A DNA stretch of 64,000 nucleotides from DATEOR01 sp963766725. Lineage in GTDB: Bacteria > Actinomycetota > Thermoleophilia > Gaiellales > Gaiellaceae. This document shows, one piece after another, positions 51,576 through 59,100 of this stretch (position 1 is its first letter; the number at the start of each line of letters is the position of its first letter). The notes beneath the pieces are model-generated. The model did not search any database. It had not been told where the DNA came from and saw only the letters and a list, made by a program, of their open reading frames with translations. Location of the stretch: the NCBI GenBank assembly GCA_963766725.1, contig CAVYBK010000019.1, forward strand, positions 22,101 to 86,100, read 5' to 3'. A program made the translations under genes and the position numbers.

Positions 51576-52355
51576 ATGTTCACACCGATCACCGGTCGCA
51601 CGGTGCTCGTCACCGGCGGGACGAAGGGCATCGGCAAGGGAATCGCCGGCGTGTTCGCCCGCGCCGGCGCGAACGTCGTCGTGAACGGCCGCGACGCCGA
51701 TGCCGGAGAGGCGGCCGTGCGTGACCTGTCCGGCCAGGGCGGCGAGGTGGCCTACGTCGGCGGCGACGTCCGCACGGCCGGCGACTGCGAGCGGCTCGCC
51801 GAGGAGACGGCGGCTCGGTTCGGCGGCGTCGACGTGCTCTGCGCCAACGCGGGCGTCTTCCCGGACGTGAAGCTAGCCGACATGACGGAGGACGACATCG
51901 ACTCGATCTTCGCCACGAACGTGAAGGGCTGCATGCTCACGGTCAAGTCCTGCCTTCCCTACCTGGAGCGCTCCGGCCACGGGCGCGTAATCCTGACGAG
52001 CTCGATCACAGGCCCCATCACGGGCTTTCCCGGCTGGTCGCACTACGGCGCAACGAAGGCTGCGCAGCTCGGCTTCCTCCGGACGGCCTGCATGGAGCTC
52101 GCGCCGAATGGGATCACGATCAACGCAGTCCTCCCGGGGAACGTCGTCAGCGAGGGGCTCGAGGAGCTCGGCGACGACTACCTCGCAGCGATGACGGCGG
52201 CGATCCCGCTGGGTCGACTCGGGCGAGTCGAGGAGATCGGGGCGGCGGCGCTGTTCCTCGCGACCGACGAGGCCGGGTACATCACGGGACAGACGATCGT
52301 CGTCGACGGCGGCCAGACACTTCCCGAGTCGCTCGCCGCAGTCCAGTCCGCATAG
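51576..52355 (+). CDS. Short-chain dehydrogenase/reductase
   Basis: 259 residues from the ATG at 51576 (MFTPITGRTVLVTGGTKGIG). The NAD(P) motif TGGTKGIGKGIAGVF, the Ser in ILTSSITGPITGFPG and the active-site Tyr-x3-Lys in SHYGATKAAQLG are intact; NAG occurs in CANAGVF. The end has the Gly-Gly VDGGQTLPE of FabG-like SDRs. The substrate may be a polyol, an oxo-acid or a sugar. It follows the divergent oxidase gene with 43 bp between starts and precedes the amidase gene by 1 nt, so SDR and amidase probably form one operon. Confidence 0.87.
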   Translation: MFTPITGRTVLVTGGTKGIGKGIAGVFARAGANVVVNGRDADAGEAAVRDLSGQGGEVAYVGGDVRTAGDCERLAEETAARFGGVDVLCANAGVFPDVKLADMTEDDIDSIFATNVKGCMLTVKSCLPYLERSGHGRVILTSSITGPITGFPGWSHYGATKAAQLGFLRTACMELAPNGITINAVLPGNVVSEGLEELGDDYLAAMTAAIPLGRLGRVEEIGAAALFLATDEAGYITGQTIVVDGGQTLPESLAAVQSA

Positions 52356-52356
52356 C

Positions 52357-53301
52357 TTGGCCGAGCACTTGATCAGCCGGGACACGCCCACGCACCGGCG
52401 CTGGGACGTCGACATCGAGCCCGTGCTGCACGTCGAGTCCGGAGACCTGATCGTCGTAGAGACCGACGACTTCGCGGGCGGGCAGATCGGCAGGGACTCG
52501 ACGGCGGAAGATCTTCTCGCGCTCGACCTCGACGCAATCTACCCCCTGGCGGGGCCTATCCACGTGGCGGGCGCAGAGCCTGGTGACGTGCTCGCCGTCG
52601 AGCTCCGCGGCTTCGAGGTGCCCGACTGGGGCTGGGCGGCGCTCCTCCCGAGCCTGGGCCTGCTTCCGCCCGGCGAACTGGACGGGCCGTACCTGAAGGT
52701 CTTCGACCTCACGCAGGGCGACTCGACCGAGCTCGTCGCCGGCGTGCAGATCCCGATCGAGCCGTTTTGCGGCACCACGGGCGTGCCGGGGCCGGGGATG
52801 CACGATGTGCCCATCCCCCCGCCGCACGCGGGTGGCGGCAATATCGACCTGCGCCACGTGACGGCGGGCTCGACGCTCTATCTGCCGGTGGGTGTTGCCG
52901 GCGCGTTGCTCTCGCTGGGCGACGCGCACGCGGCCCAGGGGGACGGGGAGGTGTGCATCTCCGGGCTCGAGTGCCAGATGCGGACGACGCTCCGCGTCTC
53001 GGTCGAGCGGGGAATGACGCTCCGCTCGCCCGCGCTCCGCCGTCCGCCCGGCTCGCTCACGCCTCGAGTCGACGCCGGGGGCTGGTTCGCGACGACGGGT
53101 GTCGAAAGCGACCTCATGGAGGCGTCCCGATCCGCCGTTCGCGCCATGATCGACCATCTCGTCGACCGGCGCGGGCTTACGCGCGAGGACGCCTACGTGC
53201 TGTGCTCACTGGCCGCCGACCTGAAGATCACCGAGGTGGTCGACGCCCCCAACTGGATCGTCGCCTGCTTCCTGCCCGACGCGGTCTTCAACGGCGACTA
53301 G
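52357..53301 (+). CDS. Acetamidase/formamidase family protein
   Basis: 314 residues from a TTG at 52357, 1 nt after the SDR stop. It has the FmdA/AmdA pattern: VESGDLIVVETDDFAGGQ, YPLAGPIHVAGAEPGDVLAV, PFCGTTGVPGPGMHDVPIPPP, GGGNIDLRHVTAGSTLYLPV and LGDAHAAQGDGEVCISGLEC. These enzymes release ammonia from formamide or acetamide. The C-terminal half keeps conserved residues down to YVLCSLAADLKITEVVDAPN. Beside an amino-acid permease, it may take part in nitrogen recovery; the substrate remains inferred. Confidence 0.88.
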   Translation: MAEHLISRDTPTHRRWDVDIEPVLHVESGDLIVVETDDFAGGQIGRDSTAEDLLALDLDAIYPLAGPIHVAGAEPGDVLAVELRGFEVPDWGWAALLPSLGLLPPGELDGPYLKVFDLTQGDSTELVAGVQIPIEPFCGTTGVPGPGMHDVPIPPPHAGGGNIDLRHVTAGSTLYLPVGVAGALLSLGDAHAAQGDGEVCISGLECQMRTTLRVSVERGMTLRSPALRRPPGSLTPRVDAGGWFATTGVESDLMEASRSAVRAMIDHLVDRRGLTREDAYVLCSLAADLKITEVVDAPNWIVACFLPDAVFNGD

Positions 53302-53369
53302 TCCCCGCGCCCTCGGGCTGTTTACTTCTGGCCCCGAATGCGGCACGATACGCGCCTCTCTTTCACCGG

Positions 53370-53391
53370 TTTGCCGCCCGGAGGCGGCAAA
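53370..53391 (+). terminator. Hairpin upstream of permease, terminator or attenuator
   Basis: A perfect 9-bp stem, TTTGCCGCC and GGCGGCAAA, with loop CGGA lies 69 nt after the amidase stop and 20 nt before the permease ATG. It could end the amidase transcript or act as an attenuator in the leader of the permease. The Shine-Dalgarno GGAGG of the permease lies just downstream, outside the stem. Confidence 0.55.
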
Positions 53392-53410
53392 ACTCGAACC
53401 CGGAGGCTCT

Positions 53411-55021
53411 ATGCCTAGCTCTGAGGCTGGGGGAGTTGTCCATCCCCATCTGGCTCATGAGGGAACCGTCACCTCGATTGACATCGCCGGTGACGAGAGC
53501 GTCGAGAAGCTACGGTCGGGCTCAGTCGGCCTTCTGCTCGTGCTCTTCCTCTGCATCACCGGCTCGGCGCCACTGTCCGTCTTCATGTTCAACTTCCCGT
53601 TCGCCGTGGGCGCGGGCAACGAGAGGTACGCGCCGGCCGCGTTCTTCTTCGCGACGATCGTCCTGACCATCTTCTCGGTCGCATACATCCAGATGGCACG
53701 GAGGCTCCGCGCCGCGGGCGGCATGTTCACCTACGTCAGCCACGGGCTCGGCCGGACGCTGGGAATGGTGTCCGGCCTCTCGCTCGCTGCGGCGTACACG
53801 CTCTTCGGCGCGTCGCTGATCGGCGGCTTCGCCGCCTTCGCCCAGGTGAAGGTCGCTTCGGCCTTCGACATGGACCCGATCAACTGGATCTGGTACGCGA
53901 TCCTCGGCATCGTCGGCATGTCGGCGCTCGGCTACTTCGACATCCCGATCTCGGCCAAGATCCTCGGCGTCTTCCTGATCACCGAGTTGTTCATCATCTT
54001 CGCCTTCACCATCGGCGTCTTCGTCCAGGGCGGCAACGACGGGGTTTCGATCGCCCCGGTGCTCCCCTGGAACGCGTTCAAGGGCATCGCGTTCGGCCTC
54101 GGCATCTTCATCGCCTTCTGGTCGTGGGTCGGGTTCGAGGCCGCGCCCAACTACGCAGAGGAGTCGAAGAACCCGCATCGGACGATCCCCATCGCGGTCC
54201 TCGGCTCCTGCATATTCGTCGGCGTCCTGTACACGCTCGCGTCGTGGGCGTCGGTCAGTTCGTACGGGCCCGCCAACCAGGCGTTCGATGCTCTCAACGC
54301 CGGGTCGACGACCGTCTTCGGGGGTGAGATCCCGGTCGACTACCTCAACTTCAACGTCGTTCCGGCGAACGAGCTCATCGGCAACTGGCTGGGTCAGCTG
54401 ATGTCCGTCTTCATCATCACCGGCGCCTTCGCCTGTGCCGCAGCTCTGAACAACGCCGGGCTGCGCTACACCTACTCGCTCGGGCGCGAGGGGCTCCTGC
54501 CCAAGGCGTTGGGCCGCACCCATCCGAAGCACAAGACGCCGCATATCGCTGTCCTCACACAGGGCGCCATCGCGCTCGCGATCGTCCTCGTCTTCAGGTT
54601 CGCCGACCGGACTGGGTTGGACGTCTACTACTGGATTGCCGTTCAGGGCGTGATCTGGATCGTGCTCGTCCAGGCGCTGACGTCTCTGTCCGTCTGGGCG
54701 TACTTCCGCAAGCTACCTCCCGAAGAGCGGAGCTTCTGGAAGACCACAGTCTGTGCCTGGATCGGCTTTCTCGCGCAGATCCTCGTGCTCTACCTCTGTT
54801 ACAAGTACCTGAGCGCGCTTGCGGCCGGTGACGTGTGGTACGTGAAGGAACTCGGGCAGATCGGCCCTTGGCACGGCTTCGAGATCGACATCACCTGGCT
54901 GGGCATCATCGGCGCCATCGTTCCGTTGGCGGCGCTGTTCTACGCCCTCTGGCTCCGCGGCGCAAACCGCGAGAAGTACGACCGCGCGGGCAGGTTCATC
55001 AACGAGGGAGAGCTCGCCTAG
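53411..55021 (+). CDS. APC-superfamily amino acid permease
   Basis: 536 residues from the ATG at 53411 (MPSSEAGGVVHPHLAHEGTV), with GGAGG four nt before it. About twelve membrane helices are visible, beginning GSVGLLLVLFLCITGSAPLS, with conserved RLRAAGGMFTYVSHGLG and WVGFEAAPNYAEESKNPHRT, which are the APC signatures near the substrate site. It likely imports an amino acid or amine. The neighbours (amidase, SDR, FAD amine oxidase) suggest its substrate is degraded by them. Followed by a strong hairpin. Confidence 0.9.
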   Translation: MPSSEAGGVVHPHLAHEGTVTSIDIAGDESVEKLRSGSVGLLLVLFLCITGSAPLSVFMFNFPFAVGAGNERYAPAAFFFATIVLTIFSVAYIQMARRLRAAGGMFTYVSHGLGRTLGMVSGLSLAAAYTLFGASLIGGFAAFAQVKVASAFDMDPINWIWYAILGIVGMSALGYFDIPISAKILGVFLITELFIIFAFTIGVFVQGGNDGVSIAPVLPWNAFKGIAFGLGIFIAFWSWVGFEAAPNYAEESKNPHRTIPIAVLGSCIFVGVLYTLASWASVSSYGPANQAFDALNAGSTTVFGGEIPVDYLNFNVVPANELIGNWLGQLMSVFIITGAFACAAALNNAGLRYTYSLGREGLLPKALGRTHPKHKTPHIAVLTQGAIALAIVLVFRFADRTGLDVYYWIAVQGVIWIVLVQALTSLSVWAYFRKLPPEERSFWKTTVCAWIGFLAQILVLYLCYKYLSALAAGDVWYVKELGQIGPWHGFEIDITWLGIIGAIVPLAALFYALWLRGANREKYDRAGRFINEGELA

Positions 55022-55030
55022 AAATCGCAG

Positions 55031-55056
55031 GAGAGGGTGCCTCGCGGCACCCTCTC
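55031..55056 (+). terminator. Perfect GC hairpin between convergent genes
   Basis: A perfect 10-bp stem, GAGAGGGTGC and GCACCCTCTC, with a six-base loop CTCGCG. It starts 9 nt after the permease stop and ends 3 nt before the stop of the convergent TIM-barrel gene, so it probably ends both transcripts. There is no long T-run. Confidence 0.75.
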
Positions 55057-55058
55057 CT

Positions 55059-55721
55059 TCAGTCTGCTGCCGCCTCGAGCGCGAGCTCGAGTTGCGCCTG
55101 GAGCGACTCTTCTGGAAGGAGGACGCCGTCCAGGGCGGCCGTGCCGATCGTGAAGGCCCAGACACCGTGGTTTGCAAGAGCGCGGATCCTCTCCACGGAG
55201 TCGACCGATCCGGCGGCGATGACGGGCAGCGACGTGTTGGAGACAACCGCATCCACAAGCGCCCCGACGTCGCCGTCGTAGCGGTAGGCGAGCAGATTGA
55301 CGCCGTCGAGGCCGAGCGCCTCCACGCGGCGAGCATCGTCGGCGATCTCCTGGATCGAGCCGCGGAGGAGACACGGATGGCCAACGACCCGTCCGACATA
55401 CGGGAAGAACTTGATCCCGGTGCCGGCGATGATTTCCTGCACCGGCTCGATCAGTGTCCCCCCGATCAGGTAGTCCGGTCGGATCTCGGCGGCGGCGCGC
55501 GCCGAGGCGAGCGTGGCCTCATTCGACTCGGACACGACCTCGAGATAGGACGTGTGGCCGTTGCTCTCGATTTCGGAAAGGAGCGCTTCGAGCTCTCTGC
55601 GCGGAAGGCCCACGTCCTTGCAGCCGAAGTGGCGCACGCCTGTCGCCGCGACGGACGTATAGACCTTACGCGCATCGGCGAGCGTCTCGTCGTTCCGCGT
55701 GAGCATGAAGATGAACTCCAT
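55059..55721 (-). CDS. TIM-barrel protein of HisA/HisF-like fold, unknown function
   Basis: 220 residues from the ATG at 55721 (MEFIFMLTRNDETLADARKV). The beta-alpha repeats carry TGVRHFGCKDVGLPRRELEAL, RPDYLIGGTLIEPVQEII and VIAAGSVDSVERIRAL, the latter part being a phosphate-binding GS/GG loop common in sugar-phosphate-binding TIM barrels. Homologues in databases carry conflicting names, including 4-hydroxythreonine-4-phosphate dehydrogenase, which this fold does not support. Divergent from the zinc dehydrogenase across a 46-bp region containing a palindrome. A sugar- or polyol-phosphate role is inferred. Confidence 0.7.
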   Translation of the reverse strand: MEFIFMLTRNDETLADARKVYTSVAATGVRHFGCKDVGLPRRELEALLSEIESNGHTSYLEVVSESNEATLASARAAAEIRPDYLIGGTLIEPVQEIIAGTGIKFFPYVGRVVGHPCLLRGSIQEIADDARRVEALGLDGVNLLAYRYDGDVGALVDAVVSNTSLPVIAAGSVDSVERIRALANHGVWAFTIGTAALDGVLLPEESLQAQLELALEAAAD

Positions 55722-55735
55722 TTGCGCGCCTCCCA

Positions 55736-55752
55736 AAGTTGTCAGACAACTT
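55736..55752. promoter_or_regulatory. Perfect 17-bp palindrome, candidate GntR operator
   Basis: The sequence AAGTTGTCAGACAACTT is a perfect inverted repeat with an A at the centre (55744). It lies in the 46-bp divergent region between the TIM-barrel gene and the dehydrogenase, whose operon includes a GntR regulator. The core TTGTC-A-GACAA is like operators of FadR/GntR-type repressors (a GT-N-AC core). It could control both transcripts. Confidence 0.72.
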
Positions 55753-55767
55753 CGATATCCTAGCCTC

Positions 55768-56826
55768 GTGAGAGCGGCCATCTGGGAAGGCCCGGGAGCG
55801 ATGTCGGTCGGAGAGGTCGCCGACGCTTCTTGCCCTGAGAGCGGCGTCCTCCTTCGGGTCACGGCCTGCGGCATCTGCGGCACCGACGTCCGAGCCTTCT
55901 ACAACGGCGACAGACGCATTTCGGCTCCCTGGGTGCTCGGGCACGAGATCAGCGGCGAGCTGATCAAGATTGGCAGCGCGGCGGCGGCGGAGGTCGATCG
56001 AGCCGGTTTTTCGATCGGCGACCACGTCCACTGCATCTCCACGCTCTGGTGCGGCACATGTCGCCTCTGCCGCTCGGGTGCCGAGAACCTCTGTCTCAAC
56101 GGCGAGCTCATGGGATTCGACCACCAGGGGGCCTACGCCGAGCTTGTGGCGATCCCTCAGATCGCCCTGAAGAACCTCTTCCGGATTCCGGATGGCCTCT
56201 CGGACATCCTCGCGACCTTCGCCGACCCGCTCTCGGACGCGATCTGCGGGCACAAGGACATCTCCGTCTCGCTCGACGACACCGTGGTTGTGATCGGCGC
56301 CGGTCCCGTCGGCACAGCGCACGCGCTCATCGCCCGTCTCCAAGGGGCGGGCCGGGTGCTCATGCTGGAGACAGCGGCGCGACGGCTCGAGCTCGCGCGT
56401 GAGGTTCTCGGCGACGAACGGCTGACCTACCTCGACGCGTCGGCTGCAGACAGCGTCGAGGCGGTGCGCGCTGCGACACACGGGATTGGAGCCAATGTCG
56501 TGATTGTCGCCTGCTCCAGCGACGTCGCTCAGGAGCAGGCGATGGACATGGCCGCTCCGCGCGGGCGAGTGCTCTTCTTCGGCGGTCTCCCGAAGGGCAC
56601 CACACACATGAAGTTCCCCTCCAATGTCCTCCACTATCAGGAGGTGCAGGTGCACGGGTCCTACGCCTCTCGCCACCGCGATCAGGTACACGCCCTCGAC
56701 ATGCTGGCCGACGACCTCGCTGGGATCCGACGCATCGTGACGGACGTCGTCGCCCTGGACGACGCGCCGAGTGCTTTCGAGCGGATCCGCGCCGGCGAGG
56801 TCTTGAAGGCCGTAGTCACTCCGTGA
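55768..56826 (+). CDS. Zinc-dependent alcohol/polyol dehydrogenase (MDR family)
   Basis: 352 residues from a GTG at 55768 (MRAAIWEGPGAMSVGEVADA). The catalytic zinc site is CGICGTDVRAFY and GHEISGELI; the structural zinc site has CGTCRLCRSGAENLC. The Rossmann part reads VVVIGAGPVGTAHALIAR with Glu in LMLETAARR, suggesting NAD. The MDR group with sorbitol, threonine or xylitol dehydrogenases fits best. GntR and the FGGY kinase follow with 4-nt overlaps, and a polyol-to-ketose-phosphate route is the natural reading. The exact polyol is unknown. Confidence 0.9.
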   Translation: MRAAIWEGPGAMSVGEVADASCPESGVLLRVTACGICGTDVRAFYNGDRRISAPWVLGHEISGELIKIGSAAAAEVDRAGFSIGDHVHCISTLWCGTCRLCRSGAENLCLNGELMGFDHQGAYAELVAIPQIALKNLFRIPDGLSDILATFADPLSDAICGHKDISVSLDDTVVVIGAGPVGTAHALIARLQGAGRVLMLETAARRLELAREVLGDERLTYLDASAADSVEAVRAATHGIGANVVIVACSSDVAQEQAMDMAAPRGRVLFFGGLPKGTTHMKFPSNVLHYQEVQVHGSYASRHRDQVHALDMLADDLAGIRRIVTDVVALDDAPSAFERIRAGEVLKAVVTP

Positions 56827-57578
56827 AGGCGGGCGCTGCGAGCCGGCCGTCGCTCGGCCGAGTGGTCGCCAGGGGCCTGCGTGAGCGAATCGCCCTCCAG
56901 GGCCTGGCCCCCGGGGACAGGCTGCCGAGTGAGCCCGAACTGGCGCGCGCGCTCGGCGTGTCCCGGCCTTCGCTCCGAGAGGGGATCGCGCTCCTCGAGG
57001 AGGACGGCGTACTCCGTCGCCTCCACGGTTCAGGCACCTACGTCTCGCACCGGCCCAGCGTGCAGAGTGACCTCAGCCGCAACTTCTCGGTGTCGTCGCT
57101 AATCGAGGCGATGGCCCTGGAACCCGGGAGCACGGCCGAAGAATGCGCGCTCGAGCCGGCACCGGCGCGTGTGGCGGCTGCACTGGACGTGGCCGTCGGA
57201 GCGTCTGTGTGCGCTCTTCGACGGGTGCGAACGGCCGCGGGGCGGCCGGTCGTCGACTCGGTCGATTGGTGCCGACCCGAGGTGTTGTCGCTCGAAGCGA
57301 TGGGGAAGCTGGGGGGAGGATCGATCTATGCGGCGATGGCCGAGCGAGGCCTGCCCATCCACCACGCCATCGCCTCGATCGAGCCGGACACGGCCAGGGG
57401 TGAAGTGGCCCGGCGCCTGGGGGTACGGTCCGGAGCGCTTCTCCTGAACCTCTTCCAGCTCGACAGCACGGCTGACGGGACGGTGGTGCTCGTATCGCAG
57501 GAACATCATCTGGCGGAGGCGTTCGAGTTCAGCGTCTACCGGCGCGGGCCCGGCGACGAATCCGAGGACGCAAGGTGA
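56823..57578 (+). CDS. GntR-family transcriptional regulator with UTRA-type effector domain
   Basis: 251 residues from a GTG at 56823 overlapping the dehydrogenase stop (GTGA). The winged helix includes LPSEPELARALGVSRPSLRE and the wing RRLHGSGTYVSHRPS. The C-terminal region (GASVCALRRVRTAAGRPVVD, EHHLAEAFEFSVYRR) has the layout of UTRA/HutC domains that bind small metabolites. Its operon and divergent palindrome suggest autoregulation and control of the TIM-barrel gene. The effector is probably a pathway sugar phosphate. Confidence 0.9.
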   Translation: MKAGAASRPSLGRVVARGLRERIALQGLAPGDRLPSEPELARALGVSRPSLREGIALLEEDGVLRRLHGSGTYVSHRPSVQSDLSRNFSVSSLIEAMALEPGSTAEECALEPAPARVAAALDVAVGASVCALRRVRTAAGRPVVDSVDWCRPEVLSLEAMGKLGGGSIYAAMAERGLPIHHAIASIEPDTARGEVARRLGVRSGALLLNLFQLDSTADGTVVLVSQEHHLAEAFEFSVYRRGPGDESEDAR

Positions 57579-59086
57579 AGCCGGAGCTCGTTGTCGGGGT
57601 CGATGTCGGCTCGCAGGGCACCTGTGCCCAGGCGCTGACTCGAGAGGGCGAGCAGGCGGCGAAGGCTTACGTGCCGCACACGCTCTCCTATCCGCAGCCT
57701 GGGTGGGCGGAGCAGGATCCACGCGAGTGGCTCGGCGCCGTCGCAACGGCGCTTGCCGAGGTACGTCGCGCCGTCAACGGGGCCCCGGTGCGCGCGTTGT
57801 CGTTCGGCTCGCAGCTCGACGGGCTGGTTGCGGCCGACGCCGACGGGGAACCGGTGGGCTCCGCTCTGATCTGGATGGATCGACGGGCCCAGGCTCAGTG
57901 TGATGCAGCGGCCGAGCGGATGGACCCGCATCGCCTTCGCGAGCTCAGCGGATGCAACCTGGATGCCGGCCACGTCGCCGCGAAGATCGCCTGGCTCCGC
58001 GACAACCGCGCCGATCAGCATGCCGGTTCGCGCTGGTTCCTTCTGCCAGGCTCGTTCGTCGCCTGGCATGCGTCGGGGGAGCTGGCGGTCGATCCCTCGA
58101 ATGCCTCATCGTCAATGCTCCTCGACGTCGAGAGCGCCGACTGGTCGCAAGAGGCATGCGCTGCCTTTCAGATCGACTCAGAGTCTCTTGCCCCTGTCCG
58201 GCCGGCGAGCACCGTCCTGGGCCCGGTGTCGCCATGGCTCCGACAGGCAGCTGGGCTCGATCCGTCTACCCAGGTGGTTCTCGGCTCCGGGGACGAGATG
58301 GCGGCGACCCTCGGGGCGGGAGTCGTGGACCCTGGCTCGGTCTGCGACGTGATGGGGACGGCCGAGCCCGTCTGCGCCGTCGTGCCCGCCCCCGTCTTGG
58401 ACCCAGACGGTGTCACCGAACTCCATCCTCACGCGGCACCCGATGGCTGGCTGCTCGAGAACCCCGGTTGGCTGTCCGGAGGTGCCTACCGCTGGTTCCG
58501 CGATGAGCTGGGCTCCGTCGAAGCGGCCGAGGCCGCGGCCACGGGGGCCGACGTCTACGAGCTCCTGAACTCGCTGGCGGAGGACGCGCCGGCGGGGGCC
58601 GACGGGGTCATGTGGGTGCCGGCGCTAGCCGGGGCGACCGCCCCCGAATGGAACGCGGCCGCGCGGGCGGGGTGGTTCGGCCTCGCCGCGTCCCACGGTC
58701 GCGCTCACCTCGCCCGGGCGTTGCTGGAGGGCAACGCCTTCGCCCTGCGCGACGTACTCGAGGCCATCAGTGCCGCAGGGCACACGGCGACCGAGCTCGT
58801 CTGCGTGGCAGGCGGAGCGCGCGGCGACCTGCTACGTCAGATCCGCGCCGACGTGACCGGGCTGCCCGTGACGCGGCCACACGATGTCGAGACCACTGCC
58901 CGAGGCGCCGCGATGCTGGCAGCGGCGGGGGTAGGCCTGCACCCAGACGTTCCCTCGGCTGCCCGCGTCATGGGGAGCCCCCGTTCGGAGCCGCTGCTGC
59001 CGCGGCGTGAGTGCACGGAGATCTACGACACGATCTACCGCCGGCACCGGGAGCTCTACTCCGCGCTGCGGCCCCTTTTCTCCTGA
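57575..59086 (+). CDS. xylB: FGGY-family kinase, xylulokinase-like
   Basis: 503 residues from a GTG at 57575 overlapping the GntR stop (GTGA). The N-terminal LVVGVDVGSQGTCAQALTRE, YPQPGWAEQDPREWLGAVAT, LSFGSQLDGLVAADADG and ALIWMDRRAQAQC fit xylulokinase and related sugar kinases. The ATPase half contains QVVLGSGDEMAATLGAG, DVMGTAEPVCAVV and VCVAGGARGDLLRQI. Its likely substrate is a ketose made by the upstream dehydrogenase. The precise sugar is not fixed by the visible sequence. Confidence 0.86.
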   Translation: MKPELVVGVDVGSQGTCAQALTREGEQAAKAYVPHTLSYPQPGWAEQDPREWLGAVATALAEVRRAVNGAPVRALSFGSQLDGLVAADADGEPVGSALIWMDRRAQAQCDAAAERMDPHRLRELSGCNLDAGHVAAKIAWLRDNRADQHAGSRWFLLPGSFVAWHASGELAVDPSNASSSMLLDVESADWSQEACAAFQIDSESLAPVRPASTVLGPVSPWLRQAAGLDPSTQVVLGSGDEMAATLGAGVVDPGSVCDVMGTAEPVCAVVPAPVLDPDGVTELHPHAAPDGWLLENPGWLSGGAYRWFRDELGSVEAAEAAATGADVYELLNSLAEDAPAGADGVMWVPALAGATAPEWNAAARAGWFGLAASHGRAHLARALLEGNAFALRDVLEAISAAGHTATELVCVAGGARGDLLRQIRADVTGLPVTRPHDVETTARGAAMLAAAGVGLHPDVPSAARVMGSPRSEPLLPRRECTEIYDTIYRRHRELYSALRPLFS

Positions 59087-59100
59087 GGCGAAGCGGAGGG

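Noticed and set aside
53370..53391. Hairpin before the permease considered as a T-box or riboswitch
   Set aside because: It is a lone 9-bp hairpin without a T-box sequence or other conserved loops; a terminator or simple attenuator is the simpler reading.
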